A DNA stretch of 64,000 nt, taken from contig CAVUYZ010000004.1 in assembly GCA_963745865.1 (NCBI GenBank), forward strand, positions 372,001 through 436,000, read 5' to 3'. Position numbers and translations under genes: made by a program. A model generated the notes under the pieces. It made no database searches, was not told the DNA's origin, and was given only the letters and a program-made list of their open reading frames with translations. Shown piece by piece: positions 1-9,280 of the stretch. This DNA comes from JAHEDH01 sp963745865. Its GTDB lineage: Bacteria; Actinomycetota; Acidimicrobiia; Spongiisociales; ZC4RG35. Within the stretch, counting starts at the first letter, position 1. The number at the start of each line of letters is the position of its first letter.

Positions 1-2
1 GT

Positions 3-356
3 GTGGATGTCGTATTCGACCCGGTGGGCGGGACATTCACGGAGGCAGCGTTCCGGTCGCTTGGATGGGACGGTCGGCACCTCGTCGTCGGTTTCGCCGG
101 AGGTGACATCCCGTCACTTCCAGTCAATCTGGCGCTTCTCAAGGGGGCCGCGCTGGTCGGCGTGTTCTGGGGGAGATCACTCGAAGAGGAGCCGGAGCGA
201 GCGCAGGCAAACTTCGTCGATCTCGCTCGTCTCAGCCAGGAGGGCGTGATCCGGCCTCGAATCTCGCAGCGTTTCCCGCTCGAACGGTACGAGGAGGCGT
301 TCGCCGTGTTCGAGAACCGCACGGTGATGGGCAAGGCGGTATTCGAACTCGGTTGA
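3..356 (+). CDS. Zinc-binding dehydrogenase / quinone oxidoreductase family protein, C-terminal part
   Basis: The gene runs in from beyond the left edge, so only the last 117 residues are present. The fragment resembles the end of the medium-chain dehydrogenase/reductase superfamily (NADPH:quinone oxidoreductase branch). It begins in the NADP-binding Rossmann fold (DVVFDPVGG), continues through a hydrophobic strand (HLVVGFAGG) and ends with the usual EAFAVFENRTVMGKAVFEL segment, in which the lysine of the GK pair commonly precedes the last strand. These enzymes reduce quinones or enoyl groups with NADPH in the cytosol; substrate cannot be read from this fragment. The catalytic N-terminal domain is outside the window, so the zinc-binding or zinc-free subtype is unknown. 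Confidence 0.8.
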   Translation: MDVVFDPVGGTFTEAAFRSLGWDGRHLVVGFAGGDIPSLPVNLALLKGAALVGVFWGRSLEEEPERAQANFVDLARLSQEGVIRPRISQRFPLERYEEAFAVFENRTVMGKAVFELG

Positions 357-362
357 CGAGAG

Positions 363-892
363 TCAATCGGTGGTGGAATCCCTCGTTGCGCGGAGCGCTG
401 CAGCGCCGAGCGCCGTGAGGCCCGTCCGGATTCCCGTCAGGATGTCGGCGTCTATGCCGGTGTGGGAAAGCTCGGCCGCCTGGGCGGCGATGACCGGCGG
501 AGGCTTGACCGAATGGAGCTCCTGGGGGCTTGGGGACCTCAGCGACGATCTCGATCCCTTTGACCTCGATCTCGGACTCATCCGGGCGCCCTGGCTCGGA
601 GTCGGCCACATCCACTGTCGGCTCCGATGAGGTGTTCTTCTTCTTCTTCTTCTTCTTCTTCTGAGCGGTCGTCGGTCGGCTCCGACGGCTGATCATCGTC
701 CTTCGGAGTCGTTGTCTCTGGCTGCTCCTCTGAGTCGTCATCCGGAGGGATCCGCTCGCCGCTGGTCGGCTCTGCAAGGGCCTGAGACATGGCATGAACG
801 GTGGCAGACGGGGCGATCCAGGCTGCAGTGGCTCCGGCCAGCGTCCCCGTGCGGAGTATCTGGCGACGGGTCAGACCGGGGTGCTCTTCCAT
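363..892 (-). CDS. Tat-exported protein with acidic linker and sortase-like C-terminal anchor (frameshifted)
   Basis: The start ATG at 892 opens a twin-arginine signal (LTRRQILRTGTLAGATAAW) with an A-x-A-like exit near residue 33, so export by the Tat pathway is likely. An acidic linker rich in D, E, P and T follows, then a run of about nine Glu codons made by a GAA microsatellite. In the frame of the run the protein dies quickly, but in a neighbouring frame it continues sensibly (SSEPTVDVADSEPGRPDESE). After a second shift near a G5 run at 524-528 it ends with LSHTG, a hydrophobic segment (LTALGAAAL) and a basic tail. LSHTG resembles an LPXTG sortase motif with Ser in place of Pro. I read this as one cell-wall-anchored protein of unknown function carrying two single-base indels; the two-shift reconstruction is inference. 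Confidence 0.5.
635..661. repeat. Trinucleotide microsatellite (TTC)9 / (GAA)9
   Basis: Nine uninterrupted TTC units, read as GAA on the minus strand, encode the poly-Glu run in the Tat-exported protein. The reading frame that makes sense changes across this tract, so its length is probably off by one base in this assembly, or is truly variable. Confidence 0.9.
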
Positions 893-950
893 GGGATTGA
901 CACTACGAACGGCTGCGCTCGGTGTCACTAGGTCGATCGAACGCTTTGCG

Positions 951-1736
951 TCAGTCGGCGGAGCGTCCGGCGAGTTGGTCGTTGAGCTTCTGCATACCGC
1001 CGATCCATCGGTCGTAGTCGCCGGCTTTGTTCTGGAAGTACGTCGCAACCTCGGGATGGGGAAGGATGAGGAAACGCTCCGCTGCGAGGCCGTCGATCAC
1101 CGCATCGGCGACGTCGGTGGTCGTGACCGCAATGCTGCGGACCCATTCCTGGCTGGCGGCATCGGCGAAGGCGTCGAGCATGGGTGTCTCGACGAATTGC
1201 GGGCACAATGCCGACACGCCGATTCCCTGTCGTCCGTAGGTGACTGCCACCCACTCGGCCAGCGCCAATGCCGCGTGTTTGGTCACGGCGTAGGGGGCCG
1301 CACCGATGTTGGTCAGCAGGCCGGCTGCCGAGACGGTCGAGAGGATGTACCCGGATCCGTGAGCAAGCATCCCGGGGAGCGCCGCACGTATCGCAAACAC
1401 GTGGGACATCACATTGACCTCCCACGTCCGTTGCCACGCTTCGGTGGCGACATCGACACTCCCTCCTGTCGCGATCCCCGCATTGTTGACGAGCAGCCCG
1501 ATCGGACCATGGCTGCTCTCGGTCGACTCGATTGCATCGCCGACCGCGTCCTCGTCGGTGACGTCGAGTTCCATCGGCACGCCTCCGATCGTGTGTGCGA
1601 CCCGCTCTGCGCTGGCTCCGTCGAGGTCGGTCACGATCACGGATTGGGCGCTCTCGGCGGCGAACCGTTCTGCCAGCGCCGCTCCGATACCGCTGCCGGC
1701 TCCTGTGATGAAGACCACTTGGCCCTCGACTCTCAT
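951..1736 (-). CDS. Short-chain dehydrogenase/reductase (SDR)
   Basis: A complete classical SDR of 261 residues. The NAD(P)-binding glycine motif GAGSGIG lies near residue 13, LLVNNAGIA near residue 85, and the catalytic Ser with Tyr-x-x-x-Lys (YAVTK) near residues 137 and 151. It is a cytosolic NAD(P)-dependent oxidoreductase; the aspartate after the second strand (VTDLDG) suggests NAD preference. I chose the ATG at 1736, nine bases inside a possible GTG, because a GAGGTGG ribosome-binding site sits just upstream of it. The substrate is not predictable. It is transcribed away from the YajQ gene and does not form an obvious operon with the Tat protein gene downstream. Confidence 0.9.
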   Translation of the reverse strand: MRVEGQVVFITGAGSGIGAALAERFAAESAQSVIVTDLDGASAERVAHTIGGVPMELDVTDEDAVGDAIESTESSHGPIGLLVNNAGIATGGSVDVATEAWQRTWEVNVMSHVFAIRAALPGMLAHGSGYILSTVSAAGLLTNIGAAPYAVTKHAALALAEWVAVTYGRQGIGVSALCPQFVETPMLDAFADAASQEWVRSIAVTTTDVADAVIDGLAAERFLILPHPEVATYFQNKAGDYDRWIGGMQKLNDQLAGRSAD

Positions 1737-1829
1737 TTCGACCACCTCGCCTCGACGCTTCGACGCTAGCCACAGGGGTCGATCGCCGAACCGCGTATGC
1801 TCCGGCTATCAGCGATCGGGAGCATCCAC

Positions 1830-2315
1830 ATGCCCAGCTTCGACATCGTGTCCGAAGTCGACCACCAAGAGGTCACCAATGCGGTGGATCAGGCGAGACG
1901 CGAAGTCGGCAACCGGTACGACTTCCGGGGGACCGACACCGAGATCGACCTGTCTGACGATCAGATCTCGATCGAGTCCGCTTCAACCGGAAGGGTCGAG
2001 GCGGCGATCGAGGTGCTCGAGCAGAAACTCGTTCGGCGCAACGTGTCGCTCAAAGCGATCTCCGGTGGGGAGATCAAGCCGGTCGGGGGAGCGCGATCGA
2101 AAGCGGTGTTCCAGCTCAACCAAGGGATCGAGTCCGATGCAGCCAAGGATCTGTCGAAGCGGATCCGGGACACCAAGTTGCGAGTTCAGGTCCAGATCCA
2201 GGGCGACCAGCTGCGCGTCACCGGCAAGAAACGCGACGATCTCCAGGAGGTCATCGCAGCGGTGAAGGAGATCGACTTTCATCTCCCGCTCCAGTTCACC
2301 AACTTTCGCGATTGA
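1830..2315 (+). CDS. YajQ family nucleotide-binding protein
   Basis: A full-length, 161-residue member of the YajQ/UPF0234 family. It begins with the family signature PSFDIVSEVD, continues with NRYDFRG and ends with LPLQFTNFRD, all typical. Family members bind cyclic di-GMP or nucleic acid in some proteobacteria; whether that holds here is unknown. The ATG at 1830 has CGGGAG upstream; the longer reading frame from 1797 lacks family similarity. A Crp/Fnr regulator follows 22 bases later on the same strand and may be co-transcribed. That neighbour is of interest because a YajQ homologue acts with a transcription factor in Xanthomonas, but this link is only suggestive. Confidence 0.92.
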   Translation: MPSFDIVSEVDHQEVTNAVDQARREVGNRYDFRGTDTEIDLSDDQISIESASTGRVEAAIEVLEQKLVRRNVSLKAISGGEIKPVGGARSKAVFQLNQGIESDAAKDLSKRIRDTKLRVQVQIQGDQLRVTGKKRDDLQEVIAAVKEIDFHLPLQFTNFRD

Positions 2316-2337
2316 ACCATCCGTCTGGTGGTGACAG

Positions 2338-3030
2338 GTGACCGAGGACGCATTCGACGAGCAACATCTTGCATGGATCGCCCGGTCCTTCGGTCGACCC
2401 GACTATCTGCCATTGGTGGCCGAAGACCTCAAACTGCTCTCGGACACCGCCGAGACCCTGAGCAAGTACCCCGGCACGCACCTGTTCAAGGAGGGGGAGA
2501 CGGCGGCGGCCATCTACCTCATCGAGGCGGGCGAGATCGACATCTATCGGACCTCCTTCTCTACCAAGCGAGTCATCAGTCGGGTGGGCCCGGGTTCGGT
2601 GCTGGGAGACATCGCCGTATTCGGGGGCGGTGAGTACATCTCGTCGGCTCAGGCTGTGGGACGCGTCCGGGCTTTCAAATTCCACCGGGATCGTCTGTTG
2701 CCGGAGCTCGCCAGGCACCCGGCAATATGCATGCGATGGTTGGTGGCGGGTCTCCGGCAACTCGAAGCGACGCAGCGACGGGTCATCCACCTCATGCACA
2801 AGACGGTGTTGGCGCAGGTGGCCGACCTCCTTCACGAGGAGACGCGGACTCGGAATGAGGTCGAACTGTCACAGGAGGCGATTGCGATGCTCCTCGGCGC
2901 CAGCCGTCAGACCGTCAACGAAGCGTTGGCGACGATGAAGGAACTCGGCGCCGTCGAGACCGGATATCGGAGAATCATCGTCCTGGATCGATCGGTGGTT
3001 GCGAGGATTGCCGCAGACGACCAAGCCTGA
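2338..3030 (+). CDS. Crp/Fnr family transcriptional regulator
   Basis: The protein has 230 residues. The N-terminal half is a cyclic-nucleotide-binding jelly roll (HLFKEGETAAAIYLIEAGEIDIYR, then GSVLGDIAVFGGGEY). A long dimerisation helix follows (LRQLEATQRRVIHLM), then a winged helix-turn-helix with the recognition segment LLGASRQTVNEALATMKELG. It should act as a cytosolic DNA-binding regulator. No cysteine cluster of the Fnr iron-sulphur type is present, and the phosphate-binding RSA motif of Crp is not clear, so the ligand is uncertain. The start is GTG with a weak ribosome-binding site. It ends nine bases before the convergent cyclodeaminase-like gene. Confidence 0.9.
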   Translation: MTEDAFDEQHLAWIARSFGRPDYLPLVAEDLKLLSDTAETLSKYPGTHLFKEGETAAAIYLIEAGEIDIYRTSFSTKRVISRVGPGSVLGDIAVFGGGEYISSAQAVGRVRAFKFHRDRLLPELARHPAICMRWLVAGLRQLEATQRRVIHLMHKTVLAQVADLLHEETRTRNEVELSQEAIAMLLGASRQTVNEALATMKELGAVETGYRRIIVLDRSVVARIAADDQA

Positions 3031-3039
3031 GGCTTTTCG

Positions 3040-3981
3040 CTACACCGTCATCCGCGTTCCGACGCCACGCGCAACCGCTCGGTCGTATACCAGCCGTGCC
3101 GCTGCACAGTCCTCGGCGGAATGTCCCACGGATTTGTAGATCGTCACCTGGCACGGGCTCTGACGGCCCGCCTCCCGTCCGGCCAGGATCTCGCCGACCT
3201 CCACAACGCGATCGGGCTCCACATCGGCCAGGTCGATCGCCCCCGCCGGCGGAGGCGCAGTGATGACACCGCGCCACTCGACAACGATCCTGGCCCGTCT
3301 GATCAGGGCTGATGGGATCTCATTGCCGATGCCAACCGAGGACAGATGTGTCCCCGGAGCGATGTCGGATGCAGAGAAGAGCGGCGCATCGGCGTGTGTG
3401 CACAACGCCACGACGTCGGCCCCATCGAGGGCCCTGGCTGGGCTCGTCGAAACGACGCCGAGGTCGTGCTCGGCTGCCAGTGTCGCGGCCTTTGACGCCG
3501 TTCGGTTCCAGATCCGGATCTGACGCCACGGGCGGATGCGGGCGAATGCCTCCAGGTGGCCTCTTGCCTGGGCGCCGGCGCCGAAGATCGTCAGGATTGA
3601 TGCATCCTCCCGTGCGAGGAGGTCGGCGGCGAGTGCGGCTGCCTCCGACGTGCGCGCCTGGGTGAGACGCTCGGCGCCCATCACGGCGAGGGGGCTGCCG
3701 GTGTCGGGATCGAAGAGGGCGAGCAGTCCCTGGTGGGACGGGAGGCCCAGTTGCGGGTTGGCGGGGAACAACGAGACCAGCTTCGTGACGAGCCCGACAT
3801 CTCGGACATATCCGGGCATCGCAAGCAGCATCCCCGCGTCGGTTTCGGCGGAGATCCTCGCAGGTACGTCGGTCCGACCGTCTGAGATAGCGATGAAAGC
3901 CCGTGCCAGAGCGTCGCCTATGTCGCCGAAATCGATCAGCGAGTGCACCTGCTGATCAGAGAGGAACAGCACATCAGTCAT
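3040..3981 (-). CDS. Ornithine cyclodeaminase / mu-crystallin family protein
   Basis: A 313-residue protein of the OCD/mu-crystallin family, related to NAD-dependent ornithine cyclodeaminase, alanine dehydrogenase of archaeal type and ketimine reductases. The dinucleotide-binding motif is GAGAQARGH near residue 122, followed by IRIWNRTASKA, which is the usual second strand and start of the next helix. The N-terminal part contains MLLAMPGY and LVSLFPANPQLGLPSHQG, a conserved substrate-side segment with Lys and Pro. The family's substrates vary, so I do not assign the reaction. The start at ATG 3981 gives the normal length; an ATG at 4002 is also possible. The gene is convergent with the Crp/Fnr gene. 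Confidence 0.88.
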   Translation of the reverse strand: MTDVLFLSDQQVHSLIDFGDIGDALARAFIAISDGRTDVPARISAETDAGMLLAMPGYVRDVGLVTKLVSLFPANPQLGLPSHQGLLALFDPDTGSPLAVMGAERLTQARTSEAAALAADLLAREDASILTIFGAGAQARGHLEAFARIRPWRQIRIWNRTASKAATLAAEHDLGVVSTSPARALDGADVVALCTHADAPLFSASDIAPGTHLSSVGIGNEIPSALIRRARIVVEWRGVITAPPPAGAIDLADVEPDRVVEVGEILAGREAGRQSPCQVTIYKSVGHSAEDCAAARLVYDRAVARGVGTRMTV

Positions 3982-4186
3982 CGGCCGTTGTCCACATGTC
4001 ACCGACCCGGACCCCGGTTGGCGATTTCGCCTTCAGCGTTGCAACTCACCACGTGAACTGTCTTGGTCGACCGCACCTGGGCTCCTCCCGGGCGAATCGT
4101 ATCGAGTGAGGGTGGAAAGCATCAGATCGTCGGCTTCCCGTCATATCGCTCATGGCGGGGGGTCCGGTGACGTTTCCCTGGGCAAC

Positions 4187-5047
4187 GTGACCACCTTGCT
4201 TGCAACCGCTTTCGCCACCGGGCTCGTCGCCACGGTGAATCCGTGCGGCTTTGCGATGCTTCCTGCGTACGTCGGGTTCTTCATCGGGGGTTCGGAGGCA
4301 GATGGCGGTGCTGTCGGCGCCCGGCGGGCGCTTGCCGTGAGCGGGTTGATGTCTCTGGGCTTCATCGCAGTGTTCGGCGTTGCCGGGCTGCTGATCTCCG
4401 CCGGCGTGCGGGTGATCGTCGGACTCATCCCCTGGCTGGCGCTGGTGGTTGGAATCGGCCTGGTCATCATGGGCGTCCGCACCTATCGAGGTGCCTACCT
4501 CTCGATTTCCCTGGGCCCAGACCGCATCGACCGGTCGTCTGTCTTTCGGTTCGGGGTCTCGTACGGTGTCGCGTCGCTCAGCTGCACGCTCCCGATCTTC
4601 CTCTCTCTTGTCGCAGGGGCGTTCACCCGGGCGACGATCGTCGAGGGCCTCGCTGCGTTCGTTGCATATGCGGTTGGCATGTCGCTGGCGGTGACCGCCA
4701 TCACGGTTGGCCTCTCCTTCGGAAACGATCGACTCGTTCGTCTAATGCGGTCCTCCTCGCGCTACGTCACCCGCGTGTCTGGGTTGGTGCTCACCGCAGC
4801 CGGGTTGTTCATCGTTTGGTACTGGGCGGTCGTCCTCTCGAGCGGCTCGTCGGCCCTCGGGGCCAATTCGATCGTGCGCTGGATAGATCGGCTCTCGTCA
4901 CGGATCACGTCCATTGTGGCGGACCGGCCGACGCTGGTTTCTGTCGCTCTGATCGTCGTGGTCGTCACTGTGTACCTCGCGGCGCGGCACATGTCCGATC
5001 GCGTGGGGAGCGGCGAAACCGATCGAGTTGACACGAGGTTCCCCTAA
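4187..5047 (+). CDS. CcdA-like cytochrome c biogenesis / thiol-disulfide membrane protein
   Basis: A polytopic membrane protein with about six hydrophobic segments. Its two cysteine motifs fit the CcdA/DsbD transmembrane family: NPCGFAMLPAYVGF in helix 1 and SLSCTLPIFLSL in helix 4. Family members pass reducing power from cytoplasmic thioredoxin across the membrane to extracytoplasmic thiol proteins, for example in cytochrome c maturation. I place the start at GTG 4187 because the conserved helix begins immediately afterwards; the frame is open back to a GTG at 4106. The following gene codes for a small membrane protein of unknown role and may be co-transcribed. No thioredoxin-like or cytochrome c partner gene is present in the window. 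Confidence 0.85.
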   Translation: MTTLLATAFATGLVATVNPCGFAMLPAYVGFFIGGSEADGGAVGARRALAVSGLMSLGFIAVFGVAGLLISAGVRVIVGLIPWLALVVGIGLVIMGVRTYRGAYLSISLGPDRIDRSSVFRFGVSYGVASLSCTLPIFLSLVAGAFTRATIVEGLAAFVAYAVGMSLAVTAITVGLSFGNDRLVRLMRSSSRYVTRVSGLVLTAAGLFIVWYWAVVLSSGSSALGANSIVRWIDRLSSRITSIVADRPTLVSVALIVVVVTVYLAARHMSDRVGSGETDRVDTRFP

Positions 5048-5161
5048 GCCACACACGACCTTCGCGTTCGCCCCTGGTTGCGGGGGGACATCAGAGCGAT
5101 GCTGTGCCTGGGCGACTCCGGGGACACGACTTCGGACGGGACCCAGGAGGAGGATGGAGTG

Positions 5162-5527
5162 ATGACGCAGCTCCGTGAGATCCGCCGCATCGAGGCACCA
5201 CCACGGCCGGTGCGCCACACGAGGGAAGTGACCGTCGGCCTGGTCGGGGCGCTGGCCGTTGCGATCGGGGCGTTCCACTCTCTTGGCCCAGCGGACGGCA
5301 TGCTGAGGTTGTTCTGGATGGAGTTCACCGTCGCCGACGTGTCCGAGGCCTGGCCGCTCGGCCTGTTCGTCGTGGGCGGTCTGGGAACCTTTGCTGGGTT
5401 CGGGATGTTGGCCAGGAAGTTGTTCTTCCGGGATGACGAGTACTCGATGCCGATCGTCGGCAGCGCGATCCTTGCCACCGTGGGGCTGGTCGTCGCACTC
5501 ACGTTCGCCGTGGTCTGGATCGTCTGA
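5162..5527 (+). CDS. Small membrane protein of unknown function
   Basis: I do not recognise this 121-residue protein. It has three predicted membrane segments (around TVGLVGALAVAIGAF, PLGLFVVGGLGTFAGFGML and IVGSAILATVGLVVALTF) and a hydrophilic, proline- and arginine-rich N terminus. The ATG at 5162 is preceded by a strong GGAGGA ribosome-binding site, which supports it over the open frame back to 5078. It follows the CcdA-like gene by about 110 bases, and the stem-loop at 5537 probably ends the transcript, so a shared role in envelope redox or respiration is possible but unproven. Confidence 0.7.
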   Translation: MTQLREIRRIEAPPRPVRHTREVTVGLVGALAVAIGAFHSLGPADGMLRLFWMEFTVADVSEAWPLGLFVVGGLGTFAGFGMLARKLFFRDDEYSMPIVGSAILATVGLVVALTFAVVWIV

Positions 5528-5536
5528 CCGAACGGG

Positions 5537-5566
5537 AAGGGGAGGCTGGGGGGGGCGCCTCCCCTT
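5537..5566 (+). terminator. Stem-loop after the small membrane protein gene
   Basis: A perfect 10-bp stem (AAGGGGAGGC with GCCTCCCCTT) closes a 10-base G-rich loop ten bases after the stop codon. No T tract follows, as is common in high-GC actinobacteria. It separates the CcdA-like pair from the rpoB promoters. Confidence 0.65.
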
Positions 5567-5617
5567 CGCCGCGCTGCGGCTTGTGAAGACCCTTGGCACG
5601 GGCCAGGTCGCGAATCG

Positions 5618-5647
5618 TTGACACGATCCGGGGTTTTCGCGTAGAGT
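5618..5647 (+). promoter_or_regulatory. rpoB promoter P1
   Basis: A consensus -35 box TTGACA is followed, after 18 bases, by the -10 box TAGAGT. It lies about 150 bases upstream of the rpoB start and just after the terminator-like hairpin, so it is the best candidate for the main housekeeping-sigma promoter of rpoBC. Confidence 0.75.
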
Positions 5648-5702
5648 GTCGATCAGCTGACGGGCTGATGGTGTTCCCAACGGGAACCGAGTCCCCCGGT
5701 GG

Positions 5703-5771
5703 CCGGACAACTGAAACGACCGTTTGCAGGCATGCGGCGCCGCGTGCTACTGTGCATGTCTGGTTGTCCGG
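5703..5771 (+). promoter_or_regulatory. Structured rpoB leader, with a second possible promoter inside
   Basis: CCGGACAAC at 5703 pairs perfectly with GTTGTCCGG at 5763, closing a loop that ends 14 bases before the ribosome-binding site. Inside the loop lies a second promoter-like pair, TTGCAG (5724) and TACTGT (5748), also spaced by 18 bases. A further small hairpin (GTTCCC-AAC-GGGAAC) sits upstream in the leader. Transcripts from P1 would carry the stem and those from the inner promoter would not. Confidence 0.5.
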
Positions 5772-5797
5772 ACCCCACTTCAATTAGGAGGCTCACT

Positions 5798-8700
5798 TTG
5801 TCCTCGCGCGTCGCTCAGCGCTTCTCTTTCGGCAAGATTCCAGAGGTTCTTCCTCTTCCCGATCTGCTCGCGGTTCAGCACGAATCCTTTCAATGGTTCC
5901 TCGACGAGGGACTCAAGGAGATCTTCGAAGAGATCTCCCCGATCGAAGACTTCACCGGGTCGCTCGCCCTCGAGCTGACCGATCACCGATTCGGTGAGCC
6001 CCTCCTCTCGCTCGAGGAGGCCAAAGAGCGCGACGCCAACTACGCGATGCCGCTCTTCGTCACCGCGCGTTTCATGAACAAGTCGACCGGAGAGATCAAA
6101 GAACAGCAGGTCTTCCTCGGTGACTTCCCGATGATGACCGACGACGGCGTGTTCATCGTGAACGGCACCGAGCGGGTCGTGGTGTCCCAGCTGGTTCGCT
6201 CACCGGGCGCCTATTTCGACTCCACCCCGACAAGACATCTGACCGCATCATGTACTCCGGCAAGATCATCCCCGGACGCGGTGCGTGGCTCGAGTTCGAT
6301 ACCGACAAGCGTGACACGATCGGCGTGCGAGTCGACCGGAAGCGCCGCCAGTACATCTCCGGCTTCCTCCGGGCGCTCGGCATCGCCGAAACCGACGAAG
6401 AGATCCTCGACATGTTCGACGGCGCCGAGTCGATCCAGAATTCGCTCGACCGTGACCCGACCAGCACCAAGGAAGAGGCGCTCGTCGATCTGTACCGGAA
6501 GCTCCGACCAGGCGAACCGACCACGGTCGAGTCCGCTCGAGGATTGATCCAGACACTCTTCCGGAATCCGAAGCGCTACGACCTCACCCGGGTCGGCCGG
6601 TACAAGCTGAGCCAGAAGTTCCAAGAGGAGATCAGCGGTGACCTCCGGGCCGACGGTCTGCAGATGCTGCGTGACGAGGACATCGTCGACGCCATCAAGT
6701 ACATCGTTGCGATGCATGCCCGCCAGGACACGATCGTGACTCACACCGGAATCGAGATTCCGGTGCGAACCGATGACATCGACCACTTCGGCAATCGCCG
6801 GATCCGCACGGTCGGCGAGTTGATCCAGAATCAGATCCGTGTCGGGCTCACCCGGCTCGAGCGTGTCGTCAAGGAGCGGATGACCACTCAGGATCCCGAG
6901 GCGATCACGCCTCAGAGCCTCATCAACATCCGTCCGGTGACTGCGTCCATCAAGGAGTTCTTCGGGACGTCCCAGCTGAGCCAGTTCATGGACCAGCCCA
7001 ACCCGCTCGCCGGGCTCACCCACCGTCGCCGCCTGTCGGCGCTCGGACCTGGTGGGCTCAGCCGCGAACGGGCCGGTTTCGAGGTTCGCGACGTCCACTC
7101 CAGCCACTACGGCCGGATGTGCCCGATCGAGACGCCGGAAGGGCCGAACATCGGCTTGATCGGATCGTTGGCAACCTATGCCCGCGTCAACCGCTTCGGC
7201 TTCATCGAGACGCCCTATCGCAAGGTCGTGTCAGGCGTCGTGACCGCCCAGATCGATTATCTGACAGCAACCGAGGAAGAGCGGTACGTCATCGCCCAGG
7301 CGAATGCGCCGTTGAATCCCGACGGTCGCTTCGTCAACGACAAGGTGCTGGTGCGTCAGGCCGGCGGCGAGGTCGACATCATCGACTCGGACGCTGTCGA
7401 CTACATGGACGTCTCCCCCAAGCAGATCGTGTCCGTCTCCACCGCCCTGATCCCGTTCCTCGAGCATGACGATGCCAACCGCGCGCTCATGGGCTCGAAC
7501 ATGCAACGTCAGGCCGTGCCGCTGCTCACCGCAGACGCACCGCTCGTCGGTACCGGGATCGAGCATCGGACCGCGATGGACTCGGGAGACATGATCATCT
7601 CGACCGTCGACGGCGAGGTGGTCGAGATCACCGGCAAGACCATCGTGGTCAAGGAGAAGGGTGCCAACAAGAAGCATTCGTACACGCTCGACAAGTTCGA
7701 GCGCTCGAATCAGGGCACCTGCATGAACCAGAAGCCGCTCGTCCGCGAGGGCGACAAGGTGACGGTGGGCGATGTCCTCGCCGACGGACCATCGACTGAC
7801 CAGGGCGAGCTCGCTCTCGGCCGCAATCTGATGGTGGCGTTCATGCCGTGGAACGGCCACAACTACGAAGATGCCATCATCCTCTCCCGGCGCCTCGTCA
7901 AGGACGACGTCCTGACGTCGATCCACATCGAGGAGCACGAGATCGATGCCCGCGACACCAAGCTGGGTGCCGAGGAGATCACCAGGGACATTCCGAATGT
8001 CGCTGACGAGGTGCTCGCCGATCTCGACGAGAACGGCATCATCCGCGTCGGTGCAGAGGTGGGCCCCGGTGACTACCTGGTCGGCAAGGTCACTCCGAAG
8101 GGTGAGACCGAGCTGACTCCGGAGGAGCGTCTGCTCAGGGCGATCTTCGGTGAGAAGGCGCGTGAGGTACGCGACACGTCACTGAAGGTTCCCCATGGTG
8201 AGCACGGCAAGGTGATCGCCGTCAAGATGTTCAAGCGCTCCGAAGGATTCGATCTGCCTCCGGGCGTGAACGAGCTCGTGAGGGTGTACGTCGCTTCGCA
8301 GCGCAAGATCTCCGAAGGTGACAAGCTCGCCGGCCGTCACGGCAACAAGGGCATCGTCGCCAAGATCCTGCCGGAGGAGGACATGCCATTCCTCGCCGAC
8401 GGGACCCCGGTCGACATCATCTTGTCCCCGCTGGGCGTTCCGTCCCGGATGAACCTGGGCCAGGTGCTCGAGGTCCATCTTGGCTGGGCGGCGTCGCAGG
8501 GATGGGAGAAGTTCGAAGGTGACACACCGGCGGCAGTCGGAGTTCCTCCATGGACCAAGACGGCCACTCCGGTGTTCGACGGAGCCCGCGAAGACGAGAT
8601 CCTGCAGGTCCTCAATCACACATTGCCGAACCGGGACGGCCAGAAGCTGGTCGGTCCAGACGGGAAGGCCCAGCTGTTTGACGGTCGGACCGGTGAGCCG

Positions 8701-9171
8701 TTCGACACCGCGATCACCGTCGGGTACATGTACATCCTGAAACTCGTCCACCTGGTCGACGACAAGATCCATGCTCGGTCGACCGGCCCGTACTCGATGA
8801 TCACCCAGCAGCCCCTTGGAGGAAAGGCGCAGTTCGGTGGCCAGCGGTTCGGTGAGATGGAGGTGTGGGCGCTCGAGGCGTACGGCGCCGCCTACGCCCT
8901 TCAGGAGGTCCTGACCATCAAGTCCGATGACGTTCACGGACGTGTCAAGGTCTACGAGGCGATCGTCAAGGGCGACAACATCCCCGAGCCGGGAATCCCC
9001 GAGTCGTTCAGGGTTCTGGTGAAGGAGATGCAGTCGCTGTGTCTCAACGTCGAGATGCTCGCCGCCGGTGAGGAAGTCGAGCTCCGCGACCTCGAGGACG
9101 AGGGATTCCGCTCGTCCGAGTCGCTGGGGATCGACCTGTCCCGGCCCGAACGTCCCGAAGCCAACGTCTGA
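5798..9171 (+). CDS. rpoB: DNA-directed RNA polymerase subunit beta (one frameshift)
   Basis: The beta subunit of RNA polymerase, about 1,124 residues. Translation most likely starts at TTG 5798 (SSRVAQRFSFGKIPEVL), seven bases after a strong TAGGAGG site. The rifampicin-binding cluster is intact and of the sensitive type: SQLSQFMDQ, THRRRLSALGPGGL. Other family landmarks are MCPIETPEGPNIGLIGSLA, GHNYEDAIILS and the GKAQFGGQRFGEMEVWALEAYGAAY segment. The frame breaks at the C4 run 6225-6228. Adding one C restores the expected reading through SPGAYFDSTPDKTSDRIMYS, so this is almost surely a sequence error in an essential gene. rpoC follows after 109 bases. The genes usually upstream, rplJ and rplL, are not here. 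Confidence 0.97.
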
Positions 9172-9280
9172 CGGGTGCGCCGGGTCGATGCCTCCATGGC
9201 GTCGGCCCGGCCGGCACCCCAATTGTCCACATGCCCGCCCACCGAAGTCCAACGTTTCTCGATGAGAGAGAAGGAGCAAC

